Source: a virus
Reading direction: 5' to 3' (one strand)
Length of the DNA: 21,654 nucleotides
IMG/VR virus record: IMGVR_UViG_3300017593_000032
Coordinates: 1 to 21,654 of that record
Shown piece after piece: positions 1 to 8,634 of this stretch (position 1 is its first letter; each line of letters begins with the position of its first letter). Both the position numbers and the translations under genes were made by a program. The notes beneath the pieces were generated by a model. That model ran no database searches. It was not told where the DNA came from and saw only the letters and a program-made list of their open reading frames with translations.

Positions 1-264
1 ATAGGAGAAATACCTGTTAGAGCTTACTCAGTTGATGCTCAACCATCATTAGAGTTTGGTAGTGGTAATGGTTTTCAAGATGCTATTAAGAATGGGGATA
101 ATTATACTGGTGGAACTACTGGAGTTTCTTTATTCACAACTAGAACTTATAATGATTTAGCAGCAACTATTCCATCTGATACAGTGCAAACTAAACAGAG
201 TTTTAAGGCTACTGGTGATAGACTTATTAAGTTTACCGGTACTTTAACTAAAGAGGGTGGGTGA
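1..264 (+). CDS. C-terminal fragment of an unidentified virion or tail protein (partial)
   Basis: The first reading frame is open from base 1 to a TGA at 262-264 and gives 87 residues with no start codon in view, so the gene begins upstream of the window. The fragment is rich in Gly, Thr, Ser and Asn (for example GNGFQDAIKNGDNYTGGTTG) and ends in FTGTLTKEGG, a composition typical of beta-rich phage tail or fibre proteins. The stop overlaps the ATG of the next gene (TGATG), which points to co-transcription and translational coupling. I do not recognise the family. Position next to tail fibre genes suggests a tail or adsorption role, but this is inference. Confidence is for the frame being coding, not for a function. 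Confidence 0.7.
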   Translation: MGEIPVRAYSVDAQPSLEFGSGNGFQDAIKNGDNYTGGTTGVSLFTTRTYNDLAATIPSDTVQTKQSFKATGDRLIKFTGTLTKEGG

Positions 265-494
265 TGAATCAGAAAGAAACTATGCTTAATATGCTTAGTG
301 TATTATTCATAACATTGATTGTTGCTTTTACTGTATTTACTGCTGTAGGGTGTAGCTTCATCACGATTACTACACAACAGTCAACTAAACTGGCTGGTAT
401 AAAAGAAAGTGAAGTATCTTTAAGCAGAGGTCACGATGTTGATACTCACTTAGAGAAAGATAATATAAACTTAGAAATACCATTTTTAAAATAA
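264..494 (+). CDS. Small putative lipoprotein with signal peptide
   Basis: A 76-residue product. I take ATG 264 rather than the in-frame GTG at 261, because GAGGG at 253-257 sits six bases before the ATG and because the ATG overlaps the upstream TGA. Residues about 8-29 form a hydrophobic segment (MLNMLSVLFITLIVAFTVF), followed by TAVGC, an imperfect lipobox with Cys at about residue 30. The remaining roughly 46 residues are polar and charged. Such a protein would be exported, lipidated and anchored in a membrane of the infected cell. Phage proteins of this form include outer-membrane spanins (Rz1 type) and superinfection-exclusion lipoproteins. No partner inner-membrane spanin, holin or endolysin is visible nearby, so the function is unassigned. 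A cleaved or uncleaved single-pass membrane protein is the alternative. Confidence 0.65.
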   Translation: MNQKETMLNMLSVLFITLIVAFTVFTAVGCSFITITTQQSTKLAGIKESEVSLSRGHDVDTHLEKDNINLEIPFLK

Positions 495-504
495 AGGAAA
501 TAAT

Positions 505-2592
505 ATGGCTGAATTTACAGACCCAAAAGATTTTTCATTAATCTTATATACCAAAGATGAAATAGATGCTACACTGAGTGCAAGGTCAGTTGTTGTAAAT
601 GATGAGCTGTCTAAGAAGAGTGATAAAGTAGATGAAGGTGTAGGAATTGCTACATTGGTTCATACTACAAACAGTGAAGGTACTCAAAGGTATCAACACA
701 CTCCATTAGAGATACCTATAGCAACAGTTGCAGAATCGTTAGATGAAACTGTAAGTGATAAGGTTATGAGTCCCCAGAGAGTGTATGAAGTAATAGAATC
801 AGGTGGATATGTATCTAAAGTGCAAGCTGATGCAGACTATGGTAATCTTGAGAGTGATGGCTCTAAAGAAATGGATGGTAATTATAATCCTCAAAATGCT
901 AAAGATATAGCAACAGTTGAATATGTACAAGCAACAGCTTCAGGAGCTTCACATAGTTTTGTAGTTGATACTCTAGCCCAAATGTATTTACTTGTTGATG
1001 TTAAAGTTGGAGATACTTGTTTCGTTACAGGTGAAGTTAATCCAGATGATAATGGAGAATTTCTAGCTAATATAGATGACCCCGTTGATGCTAGTGGTTG
1101 GACTGAAAGGATAGCTAAATTAGCTTGGGGTGCAATCATTGGTACCCTTAGTGACCAAACAGATTTAGAGAATAGACTTGTAACAGATGAAGATGCTATA
1201 GCTCTTAATACAGCTAAAGAAACAAATGTAAGTACTAACCTTGGAGTTACTTATAGTGCTACTGAAGTAGGGATTACATCTTCTGACGGTGATAATATTA
1301 TTATTGACTCTGCAGATACACTTGATGCTGGTGTAATGACTGCAGCAGATAAAGCAATATTAAATGCACTTAATGCACCGCAGACTTCATTAGAAGCTAC
1401 AGGACATATCCCAGCAGTCGTACTTAATGTAGAGGATGGTGGAGTAGCAAGTACAGTAGAGACTACATACAACAATGGTACTACTACGCATGCTGTATCA
1501 ACTATGCAATGGGTAGCTAACACAAACGAAGCTGATTGGACTTTAAGTGATAAAGATACTGGTGTAACCGAAACTATGCTTAGAATCATCAAGGGTGGTA
1601 AAGCTACTATTGGTACATCACTGGTGCAATCTGAGATAATGACGTTAGATACACAGATAGATAGTAGAAAGTTTAATGATATGACTGGTAATGAGCCAAC
1701 ACCTACAGCTGGACAGATATACTATGCAGATAATACTCTTAATCTAAATACTAGTTATGGTACTACTCTTAATATTGGTAAAGAACTTACTGATGAAGTA
1801 TATAATAATACTGGAGCTACTATCCACAATGGTAGGCCTGTTATAGTCACTGGCTTAGCTAACGGATTACCTTCTATTGAATTAGCGCAAGCTAATACAT
1901 TTGCTGGATGTGATGGAGTTATAGTTGCTACTATGGATATTCCAGCTGGTACCTCAGGCGCAGTAACTACATATGGTAAAGTAAATGGCTTAGATTTATC
2001 AGGTTTTAATGTAGGTGATAAGTTATATGTAAGTGAAGCTACTGCGGGAGTATACACAACTACCCCACCTGATATAGCTACTTATGTAGGAAAGGTATAT
2101 AGTAATGATGCTATAACTGGTTCATTATATGTTAAGCCAAGAACTCATGTTAATTTACCTACTGTGTTGGCTTACATGAATGATGGTGCTTTAGATACAA
2201 CTGCGATTACAGCTGCATATCAGAGAGTATCTGCATATACAACTTATGGTAATGTAGCAATGGATTATGATCCAAGCCCAGGTAATGGTACCATTACCGT
2301 ACCATCAACAGGTGTATATACTTTATCTATCAACTTGGGTTTTACATTTGATGCAGTTGGTAATGCTGAAGAGTCATTCAACCTTAGATTAGTTGGTTCA
2401 ATAAATGGTAATAAAGATATACCAGTTACTGTTGGTAGAAATGGTGGGTCAGCTTCAGCTTACCCTAATATAAGCTTTAGTGCTACTGCTAATGAGGTGT
2501 TTCACTTAGAACTTGGTGGAGCTACTGATGACTTAACTAATCTAAATGAGCAGTTAATGTCATTTGAGATTACTAGTAAGCATATAAGATAA
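505..2592 (+). CDS. Modular tail fibre protein
   Basis: A 695-residue virion protein, probably a trimeric fibre that contacts the host surface. The start is supported by AAGGA six bases upstream. The N-terminal 150 residues (MAEFTDPKDFSLILYTKDEI) likely bind the virion. Residues about 152-225 contain FVVDTLAQMYLL, GDTCFVTGE and then WGAIIGTLSDQTDLENRL, a linker found in many phage fibres. Residues about 428-550 form another widespread fibre module, with EVYNNTGATIHNGRPVIVTG followed by LDLSGFNVGDKLYVSEATAG. Residues about 553-695 look like a C1q/TNF-like beta-sandwich head (VPSTGVYTLSINLGF), a likely receptor-binding tip. The protein lies between a lipoprotein-like ORF and a small baseplate-type protein. 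The modules are recognised by pattern; the receptor is unknown. I see no catalytic depolymerase motif. Confidence 0.85.
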   Translation: MAEFTDPKDFSLILYTKDEIDATLSARSVVVNDELSKKSDKVDEGVGIATLVHTTNSEGTQRYQHTPLEIPIATVAESLDETVSDKVMSPQRVYEVIESGGYVSKVQADADYGNLESDGSKEMDGNYNPQNAKDIATVEYVQATASGASHSFVVDTLAQMYLLVDVKVGDTCFVTGEVNPDDNGEFLANIDDPVDASGWTERIAKLAWGAIIGTLSDQTDLENRLVTDEDAIALNTAKETNVSTNLGVTYSATEVGITSSDGDNIIIDSADTLDAGVMTAADKAILNALNAPQTSLEATGHIPAVVLNVEDGGVASTVETTYNNGTTTHAVSTMQWVANTNEADWTLSDKDTGVTETMLRIIKGGKATIGTSLVQSEIMTLDTQIDSRKFNDMTGNEPTPTAGQIYYADNTLNLNTSYGTTLNIGKELTDEVYNNTGATIHNGRPVIVTGLANGLPSIELAQANTFAGCDGVIVATMDIPAGTSGAVTTYGKVNGLDLSGFNVGDKLYVSEATAGVYTTTPPDIATYVGKVYSNDAITGSLYVKPRTHVNLPTVLAYMNDGALDTTAITAAYQRVSAYTTYGNVAMDYDPSPGNGTITVPSTGVYTLSINLGFTFDAVGNAEESFNLRLVGSINGNKDIPVTVGRNGGSASAYPNISFSATANEVFHLELGGATDDLTNLNEQLMSFEITSKHIR

Positions 2593-2594
2593 CT

Positions 2595-2603
2595 TGGTAT
2601 AAT
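2595..2603 (+). promoter_or_regulatory. Extended -10 promoter TGGTATAAT upstream of the 2624 gene
   Basis: TGGTATAAT begins three bases after the tail fibre stop codon and 21 bases before the next ATG. No TTGACA-like -35 hexamer is seen at the normal spacing, as expected for an extended -10 element. The box and its downstream stretch (GTTAAAATAAAAGGA) closely resemble the region before the gene at 14521. It is probably a host sigma-70-type late promoter, in line with N4, whose late genes use host RNA polymerase. Confidence 0.55.
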
Positions 2604-2623
2604 GTTAAAATAAAAGGATTAAT

Positions 2624-3001
2624 ATGGCTAAATTTACTATTCCACAAGGTAGAGAGTTTGAAGGTATCTTTGTAATTAAAGAGCCTAACTCTGGTACACC
2701 TTTAGACCTTACTGGAGCATCTGGTACATTTACACTTAGTAGTATAGGTGTAGCTGGATGTGTAGTAATAGATAAAAAAGCTATGGGTATATTTGATGCT
2801 ATTAATGGTAAATTTAAAATTACTCTAACAGCAGATGAAACAGCTGATCTAGAAACTAGTTTAGGTTTACAAGAAGACGGTTATCCTTTATCTGCTACGT
2901 ATAAAGCTTTATTAGATATAGATGCGTCTGTAGGTAAAGTATACGTACGTGTACCTCAAATTTATGTAGAATCAGTAGGTGATTCATGTCCTGTGAGCTA
3001 A
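2624..3001 (+). CDS. Small beta-rich tail/baseplate protein
   Basis: A 125-residue protein with a good ribosome site (AAAAGGA, five-base spacer). The opening MAKFTIPQGREFEGIFVIK followed by LDLTGASGTFTL matches the general pattern of the N-terminal beta-sandwich of upper-baseplate/fibre-adaptor proteins (BppU-N-like: charged strand, then 'dLTGa...tf.l'). The middle part DAINGKFKITLTADETADLE and the late KVYVRVPQIYVE also fit that fold. This fold usually acts as an adaptor that attaches fibres to a tail. Its last 16 bases overlap the start of the long tip protein at 2986, so the two are probably made together and may interact. The family assignment is by pattern only; a general tail structural role is well supported by context. 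Confidence 0.65.
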   Translation: MAKFTIPQGREFEGIFVIKEPNSGTPLDLTGASGTFTLSSIGVAGCVVIDKKAMGIFDAINGKFKITLTADETADLETSLGLQEDGYPLSATYKALLDIDASVGKVYVRVPQIYVESVGDSCPVS

Positions 3002-5763
3002 TAGCTGATTCATCCGAATATGTTGGTACTACTGAAGCTGTTATAGAAGTTTCTACAACAAACAGTGTAGTAAACACTACTGTAGAAAATTCTATAGTTG
3101 CTGAAGCACAAATACAAGAATGGACTATCTGTTCAGATGATATCTACCTAGTTGAGTATGGAACTAATCCTCCTGGTTGGTTAGAAGATATGATAGAAAA
3201 TACTATTATTGATATGAACATACCACAAAGTATAGCTGATTTAGATGATCTAACTGCGAACCTAGAAGAAGGCTACCATGAGTTTGCGTATGAGTATGAA
3301 ATAGATAAGACACAGTATGTAGCTCACTTTGATTACCTATATGTTGAAAACTATAGTAATAAAGCTGCTATAACTGATTTAGAAGTTGTATGGGCTGATG
3401 AAGTTTCTTCTGGTGCAAACTGGAGTAGGAATATTGCTGCTTGGGAAACTGGTCGTGGTGGAGCTTGGTTTAATAATAGTGTATCTGTTATATCCAATGT
3501 AGCTTATTCTGCAGCTAAAAGTGCTTCATCTATTACTGCTTCTATGATAGTTCAATCTGATAGATTAGACGCTTTACAAGGTGATATAGATATATTAGAG
3601 AAGCAAGCTGATGGTAAGATAGAAACTTTCTTCGTACCTAACTCTGAAGTAACTCCTGGGATTAATTACTCTATAACTGGACCAATACATGGTGATGGTT
3701 CACTTAGAGTAGATGAGTATCCTTATGCTGATTGGTTGGCTGCTGGTACAGTTGCAGAGCATACTGGTGACCAATACATTTGGTATGAGCAAATAGGTGA
3801 TGAGAAGACTATTCTACTTACTTTACAGTTTGGTAGAGATGGTTCAATAGATACTTCTGCTGTATATAATTGGTTCGTATTTACTGACCATGCTGCACAG
3901 TTAGCATTTGAAGCTGCATTAGCTGCTCAAGAAACTGCTGACGGTAAAATCAATTCATATTATCAACCAGATCCACCTACACTACTATCTACTAACAATA
4001 GTTTAGGTTGTGGAGATTTATGGACTGATAGTGATGGTTCTGGTACTAAAGGTACAAGTAGTTATGCTGCAGAAAATACTCTATATAGATATCAACCTAC
4101 TACTGGTAAATGTGAAGCAACTACAACTGATGCTGATTGTTCATGGATTAGAATTGAAAGTGTTGAAATACAAGCATCTGTTAAACGGTTAGATGAAGCT
4201 ACCGTAACCGTAGACGGTAAAGCTGTTGCTAGAAGTTCATTACTTGTAACAGCTGATGCTGCTATTGGTGGTATGATAATATCTGCTGAAGACTCTCTTA
4301 CCGGAGCACCTAGTTCAACTGTAGAGTTTTTAGCTGATACTTTTATGGTTACTGATCCTGGTGGAGCGGGTAGAGGTAACCCATTTAGAATAGAGAATGG
4401 TAACATATACTTTAATGGTTTAGTAGAGTTTACTAACCTTGAAGGTGTAGTACAGAATAGCGCTAATATACATAATGCTATGTACTCTCACTTTACAGAT
4501 AAATCTACTCCATTGTTTTTTACAGCAGGTACAAGTGTTGTTAATATAAATGCTGATGATGCAGCAAGAGGTGGAAAAAGTCTTACTATCTACAATAGAA
4601 ATACTGGAGATGGTTATGTATATCTTGGTTTATCTGCTACTGATTACAATATTAAGCTAGAGAAATTTAGTAAGTTTAGAGTTAGCTTTTGGGTAGCTTC
4701 TGCTGAGAATATGAATACTCACGTTTACCTTAGAAATTCAAGTGGTACTCACTATCAATCTACAGTATCTGTTACTGGAAATACACAAAGAGTATCTTGT
4801 GTTGTAGATTGTAGTACATCTCCATCTTCTGATTATATACTTAGAATAGATAATGATGGTTCATACAACAATTATATGAGAGTTCAAGATATTATGATTG
4901 AGAAGATTACTAATGATGATATAACTGAACCAAGTCTATATGTATTACCATTGTTTCAAGATTGGCAAACCAATGTAGCAGCTAATTATAATAAGACTAC
5001 TATAGATGGTGGTAAGATAACTACTAATACTTTGAGTGCTAATAAGATTATGACTACTGAAGCTTGGATAGATGGCTGGATACAATCAACTAATTATAAT
5101 TGGAATGGTACAAGTGGTATGACTCCTCAAGGATTTATACTTACAGGAGATACTACTAAAGCCCATGGTTATAATATCGTTGGTGGTAAGATATATGGTG
5201 CTCAGATAGATGCCGTAACAATGAATACCGCTACTCTCAATGCAACTACATTGAATAGCCCTAATATAAACTTCTTAAATAACTGGGGTAAAACATTTAA
5301 ACAGTTCAGAATTGAAAGAAAGAACGGTTACTCTAGTAATATGTATGCAGGCTGGAATAACTACAACCTTGGAGTATGGGGGCAGAACTCATCTAACGGA
5401 GTAATAGGAAATTCTTATGATATAGAGATATCTACTGTAAAATATGATGACTCTGCAACAATAGCAACTATACAGTATGTTAAATTTGGTGAGGAGATTA
5501 TATATGCAGCTCCTGCTGTGCATAATCCTGGCTCAGTAACTTATGCTTCAAATTTGAGTGTAACTGTTGGTGCTATTCTAAGACACTGTAACGATCAATC
5601 AGAAGATTGCCCTGATAGTGACAAACCTTATATGGTAGGTGGTTATGGAGAAGGTCCGACAATGATAAACATATCAGGAACAAGATATATGAGTGGGGAG
5701 TTAGTAGTTGTTGCGTTGGGTACAACAGCTAATATAGCAGTAACAGTCCATAGTGGGCAATAA
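2986..5763 (+). CDS. Tail tip / receptor-binding fibre with lambda J-like C-terminal modules
   Basis: A 925-residue modular protein whose ATG lies inside the end of the previous gene. Two copies of the tip-protein motif 'DGKI..fy.p' occur at about residues 209 (DGKIETFFVPN) and 319 (DGKINSYYQPDPPT); the second is followed by GDLWTDSDG and LYRYQPTTG. Residues about 400-485 (KAVARSSLLVTADAAIGGMI, STVEFLADTFMVTDPGG, PFRIENGNIYFNG) resemble the C-terminal region of lambda J-type host-specificity proteins (DUF1983-like). Residues about 496-647 look like a carbohydrate-binding beta-sandwich of the CBM4/9 type, with paired 'sltiyNrn' and 'frvsFWvasae' strands. The tail (TTIDGGKITTNTLSANKI) is again J-like, and the last 150 residues are probably the variable receptor-binding end. 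It likely sits at the tail tip and binds a surface glycan or protein. Modules are inferred by pattern. Confidence 0.8.
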   Translation: MSCELIADSSEYVGTTEAVIEVSTTNSVVNTTVENSIVAEAQIQEWTICSDDIYLVEYGTNPPGWLEDMIENTIIDMNIPQSIADLDDLTANLEEGYHEFAYEYEIDKTQYVAHFDYLYVENYSNKAAITDLEVVWADEVSSGANWSRNIAAWETGRGGAWFNNSVSVISNVAYSAAKSASSITASMIVQSDRLDALQGDIDILEKQADGKIETFFVPNSEVTPGINYSITGPIHGDGSLRVDEYPYADWLAAGTVAEHTGDQYIWYEQIGDEKTILLTLQFGRDGSIDTSAVYNWFVFTDHAAQLAFEAALAAQETADGKINSYYQPDPPTLLSTNNSLGCGDLWTDSDGSGTKGTSSYAAENTLYRYQPTTGKCEATTTDADCSWIRIESVEIQASVKRLDEATVTVDGKAVARSSLLVTADAAIGGMIISAEDSLTGAPSSTVEFLADTFMVTDPGGAGRGNPFRIENGNIYFNGLVEFTNLEGVVQNSANIHNAMYSHFTDKSTPLFFTAGTSVVNINADDAARGGKSLTIYNRNTGDGYVYLGLSATDYNIKLEKFSKFRVSFWVASAENMNTHVYLRNSSGTHYQSTVSVTGNTQRVSCVVDCSTSPSSDYILRIDNDGSYNNYMRVQDIMIEKITNDDITEPSLYVLPLFQDWQTNVAANYNKTTIDGGKITTNTLSANKIMTTEAWIDGWIQSTNYNWNGTSGMTPQGFILTGDTTKAHGYNIVGGKIYGAQIDAVTMNTATLNATTLNSPNINFLNNWGKTFKQFRIERKNGYSSNMYAGWNNYNLGVWGQNSSNGVIGNSYDIEISTVKYDDSATIATIQYVKFGEEIIYAAPAVHNPGSVTYASNLSVTVGAILRHCNDQSEDCPDSDKPYMVGGYGEGPTMINISGTRYMSGELVVVALGTTANIAVTVHSGQ

Positions 5764-5781
5764 AATATACGGAGGTGTGAT

Positions 5782-6621
5782 GTGAGTAGTTGTGGAGTAG
5801 TGATAGATGGTTTTCAAAGAGAAGTTGGTGATTTAGACGTATCAAGTAAATATACTAAATTAATGCAGGATTCATTATCTGAAGATAGTTTGTATATGAG
5901 AGCTAAAGATACTTTTTCAGTTATATTTAATGACTTACAATTAACAGAGAAAGAGAAAGCACAATTAGTTAGTGAGCATGTAGCTAGTATGACAGCTAGT
6001 TTAAGTGGAGCTGCTATGCAGACTGCTTTAACTTGGGCAAAAGAAGAAAGAGATGGTGAGTATACTTTAGCTAAAGTTAAGGCTGAAACTGAAATTGCTT
6101 TAGCAGAGAAAGAGAAAGTAGCTGAAGAGATTTGTCAATTACAAAAACAAACAGAGTTAACTTGTGCACAAATACTTGAAACAGTGTCTGGATCATTTAG
6201 AGAAAATGGTAGACCATCTCTTTATGAACTTGATGGTTGTACGCCTATAGCTTTAGAAGATGAGGGATTAAAGTATGAGCAAACTAAACTAGCTCAAGCA
6301 ACCACTTATCAAACTCATGCAGATGCGTTTAGAAAAAGTGGTGTTGTAACTGTAGGGCTTGATGCTAATGATAATGTAGTTAAAGGTAGGACTGGAGATA
6401 GTGATGGTTATACACATCAACAATCACTTAATGCTGAAAGACAAAGACAAGCATATGAAGATAGTAAGATTAATCATTTATTAAATGCTGTTGGTGTTGT
6501 TACTGGGCAAATGATGAGTGCTGAAGTTAATCCTGATCCTGAAATTTTATCTTATATGAAAGATGGTATGGAAAAACTCCTTACTCCAAATAGTGAGACA
6601 CCTACACCGTTTGGTCCATAA
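5782..6621 (+). CDS. Alpha-helical virion protein with coiled coil, GTG start
   Basis: A 279-residue protein. The start is GTG 5782, with GGAGG at 5771-5775 six bases upstream; the overlapping ATG at 5780 is followed at once by a stop. The product is mainly helical. Residues about 40-130 are rich in Lys, Glu and Ala (LTEKEKAQLVSEHVASMTAS, then DGEYTLAKVKAETEIALAEK) and predict a long coiled coil. CysGln pairs occur in EEICQLQKQTELTCAQILE. Residues about 145-200 are less regular, and the C-terminus is Pro/Thr-rich and flexible. It lies between the tip protein and a membrane-helix virion protein in the direction of the portal, which suggests a tail or tail-connector component. I recognise no named domain. 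It ends at TAA 6619-6621, in the same frame as the next gene. Confidence 0.7.
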   Translation: MSSCGVVIDGFQREVGDLDVSSKYTKLMQDSLSEDSLYMRAKDTFSVIFNDLQLTEKEKAQLVSEHVASMTASLSGAAMQTALTWAKEERDGEYTLAKVKAETEIALAEKEKVAEEICQLQKQTELTCAQILETVSGSFRENGRPSLYELDGCTPIALEDEGLKYEQTKLAQATTYQTHADAFRKSGVVTVGLDANDNVVKGRTGDSDGYTHQQSLNAERQRQAYEDSKINHLLNAVGVVTGQMMSAEVNPDPEILSYMKDGMEKLLTPNSETPTPFGP

Positions 6622-6633
6622 GGATTTATTATC
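6620..6633 (+). promoter_or_regulatory. Ribosome binding site followed by a probable ATC start codon
   Basis: AAGGA (6620-6624) is followed by six bases (TTTATT) and then ATC at 6631-6633. This is the same AGGA-N6-start geometry as the ATG starts at 505, 8662, 10704, 14521 and 15892. From ATC the frame reads ISFLYLDGSIVPR and runs into the ATG at 6670, which has no purine-rich site upstream. Either translation starts at the non-standard ATC, or an ATG has mutated or been misread. Confidence 0.55.
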
Positions 6634-6669
6634 AGTTTTTTATACTTAGATGGTTCTATTGTACCACGA

Positions 6670-8625
6670 ATGGAGTTAGCACAAGCACAAGCTATATTTA
6701 GTAAATTTGATAGAGCTTGGCCTAAAGCAATGATAGGTGATGTAGAAGTATACGCACCTTCATTGTTAATGTACTATGGTGGCCATTTTAGAGTAGATGA
6801 AGTATTTAAGAGATTTATTGGTGCTATGGGTATGAACTATGAAGAGTTTATAAAACAAGATGTAGATGAAGATATAGAGAATATGTGGTTTACTATGGGG
6901 CCTTATTTTTGGTACTCTGGTAAAAGAGCTTATGATACAGATGTTGATCCTACAGATGGTTTAACACGACCTACACGTGCTGATATAGCTGATGCTTTAA
7001 ACGCACAACTTAGTGTTGGTGAAACTATAGATGTAACTATTAGTTATGGTGGATCTGTTAAAAGATATCTAAATGAACATGATCTTGGATGGGAAGCTAC
7101 TGGTTTAGAAATAAAAACTACTCCATTAAATACCGCAGAAATTCGTACTGTATTAGCTTCTAACCCTTGGTATTTTTACGCTAACAGTAGACACATACCT
7201 TATACTAAAGGTAGTTATCCATTTCAACTATATGATGGCAGTGGTACAGGTGTAACTACACAAGGTAGGTTTACACCTCAAAATACAGCTATATGTGATG
7301 TAGCTACTACCACTGGCCCACTCGGTATTATGGCACTACTAGACACTAATGATAGTTTTGAGCCTGTGTTGAATGATGATGGTTCTCCTTATATAGTTAG
7401 TGAAAATATGACTACACGTAGTGATGTTCCTGGTACTACTTCAAAATATGATATAGACGTAGCTGAAGACAATAGTTTAAGCTATAAAGAAACAGGTAAA
7501 GAGAATAGGTTAGAAGGCTCTGGTGAGATAACTAGATACGATTATGTATTACGATTTACTTATAATGGTGTAACAGAAAATTCTAGTATTGTACATGACT
7601 TATATGAATGGTATGACTACTATTATCAAGATACTAGTAAAATACCTATAAAGTTTTACACTACTGATAGAAAGCGAGAAATACTAGTTACATCTACTAT
7701 AGATACTAAAATTAAAAAAGAATTAATTAAATTGATGACAGCAGAAGAAACTAATAGTTTATATTATGGTGGTTACTTAAGAGTTGATGCTGCTACTAAA
7801 ATGAAAAAGCGTGAATTTAGAAAAATGATAGGTAGTTGTATTGGTACAGATTTCTCTGTAAAGAAAGCTTCTGCCTGGGAAAAAGTAGTTGCATATTTAT
7901 TAGTTCTTATTGCAATAATAATAACTGTGATGTCTTTTGGTGGTGGTTGGCCTGCAATAGCAACTGCATTAGCGTACGCATCAGCTATATTAACTATTGG
8001 TTCTATGATATTATCTCAAGCTGGTGGATTATCTGCACAAGGTTTAGTTAAGCAGCTAGGTAATTTTGCTACCATATTAGGTATAGCAGGTATAATAGCT
8101 GGTTTATGGACTGCAATACAAAACTACGCAGTTTCTGGTGTATTAGCTGAGTCTGCTGGTCAAGGTGTATCTATATCCGCTGAGATGGCTGGTGCTACTG
8201 TACAAGAAATGGGTATAGGTGAAGTTATAAGCTATGCTATTGATGGTGTTATTAAATCTATTAAAAGTGTATTAACTGGTTTAGTAAATACAATAACTGG
8301 TCAAGGTGCAGGTTTAGGTGCTAGTGCTATTAATGATACTTTAGAAACTATAGTTAAAGTATATGAATATCAGATGGATAAAGAGAAAGCTAAACTAGAT
8401 CAAGAATATGAAAATTTACAAGCAGCAGATGCGGTATCAGAAGAAGACTATCAGAATAGACAATATATGCATGCACCTGGTGTTTTAATGCATGTTCATG
8501 AGCAATCATCTACGCCTGATGCTTTACAATCATTAGCAGCAGATATACAAAGTAGAATAGGTAGAGATAAGATTTATAGTAGATGGGAAGCTGATGTTAA
8601 CCATGGTGCTACTGGAATGTCGTGA
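6670..8625 (+). CDS. Virion protein with several hydrophobic helices (true start probably 6631)
   Basis: 651 residues from the first ATG, or 664 if it starts at ATC 6631 as the ribosome site suggests. The N-terminal 390 residues are a soluble mixed domain (AQAIFSKFDRAWPKAMIG, GPYFWYSGKRAYD, TRPTRADIADALNAQL, KRYLNEHDLGWEATG). Residues about 403-492 contain three strongly hydrophobic stretches: VVAYLLVLIAIIITVMSF, IATALAYASAILTIGSMIL and FATILGIAGIIAGLW. A weaker amphipathic or hydrophobic run follows near 510-545. The C-terminal 90 residues are charged and helical (YQMDKEKAKLDQEYENLQ). A virion protein that can enter membranes suits a role in DNA ejection or formation of the injection channel, but this is inference. 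A tail-tube or lysis role is less likely given the size and position. No family is recognised with certainty. Confidence 0.75.
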   Translation: MELAQAQAIFSKFDRAWPKAMIGDVEVYAPSLLMYYGGHFRVDEVFKRFIGAMGMNYEEFIKQDVDEDIENMWFTMGPYFWYSGKRAYDTDVDPTDGLTRPTRADIADALNAQLSVGETIDVTISYGGSVKRYLNEHDLGWEATGLEIKTTPLNTAEIRTVLASNPWYFYANSRHIPYTKGSYPFQLYDGSGTGVTTQGRFTPQNTAICDVATTTGPLGIMALLDTNDSFEPVLNDDGSPYIVSENMTTRSDVPGTTSKYDIDVAEDNSLSYKETGKENRLEGSGEITRYDYVLRFTYNGVTENSSIVHDLYEWYDYYYQDTSKIPIKFYTTDRKREILVTSTIDTKIKKELIKLMTAEETNSLYYGGYLRVDAATKMKKREFRKMIGSCIGTDFSVKKASAWEKVVAYLLVLIAIIITVMSFGGGWPAIATALAYASAILTIGSMILSQAGGLSAQGLVKQLGNFATILGIAGIIAGLWTAIQNYAVSGVLAESAGQGVSISAEMAGATVQEMGIGEVISYAIDGVIKSIKSVLTGLVNTITGQGAGLGASAINDTLETIVKVYEYQMDKEKAKLDQEYENLQAADAVSEEDYQNRQYMHAPGVLMHVHEQSSTPDALQSLAADIQSRIGRDKIYSRWEADVNHGATGMS

Positions 8626-8634
8626 TCTTTACGA

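Noticed and set aside
1251-2057. Antisense open frames inside the tail fibre gene
   Set aside because: They mirror Thr/Gly/Val-rich codons of the fibre gene and lack translation signals.
2986-5763. Target of a diversity-generating retroelement
   Set aside because: No template repeat, no reverse transcriptase and no adenine-biased variable repeat was seen in the window.
6601-6645. Rho-independent terminator at the T-run 6636-6641
   Set aside because: Six T's are present, but no G/C-rich stem lies directly before them; only weak A/T pairings can be drawn.
7836-8051. Overlapping + strand frame inside the membrane-helix virion gene
   Set aside because: Cys/Trp/Ile-rich product of an out-of-frame reading with no ribosome site; the other frame encodes a coherent membrane block.
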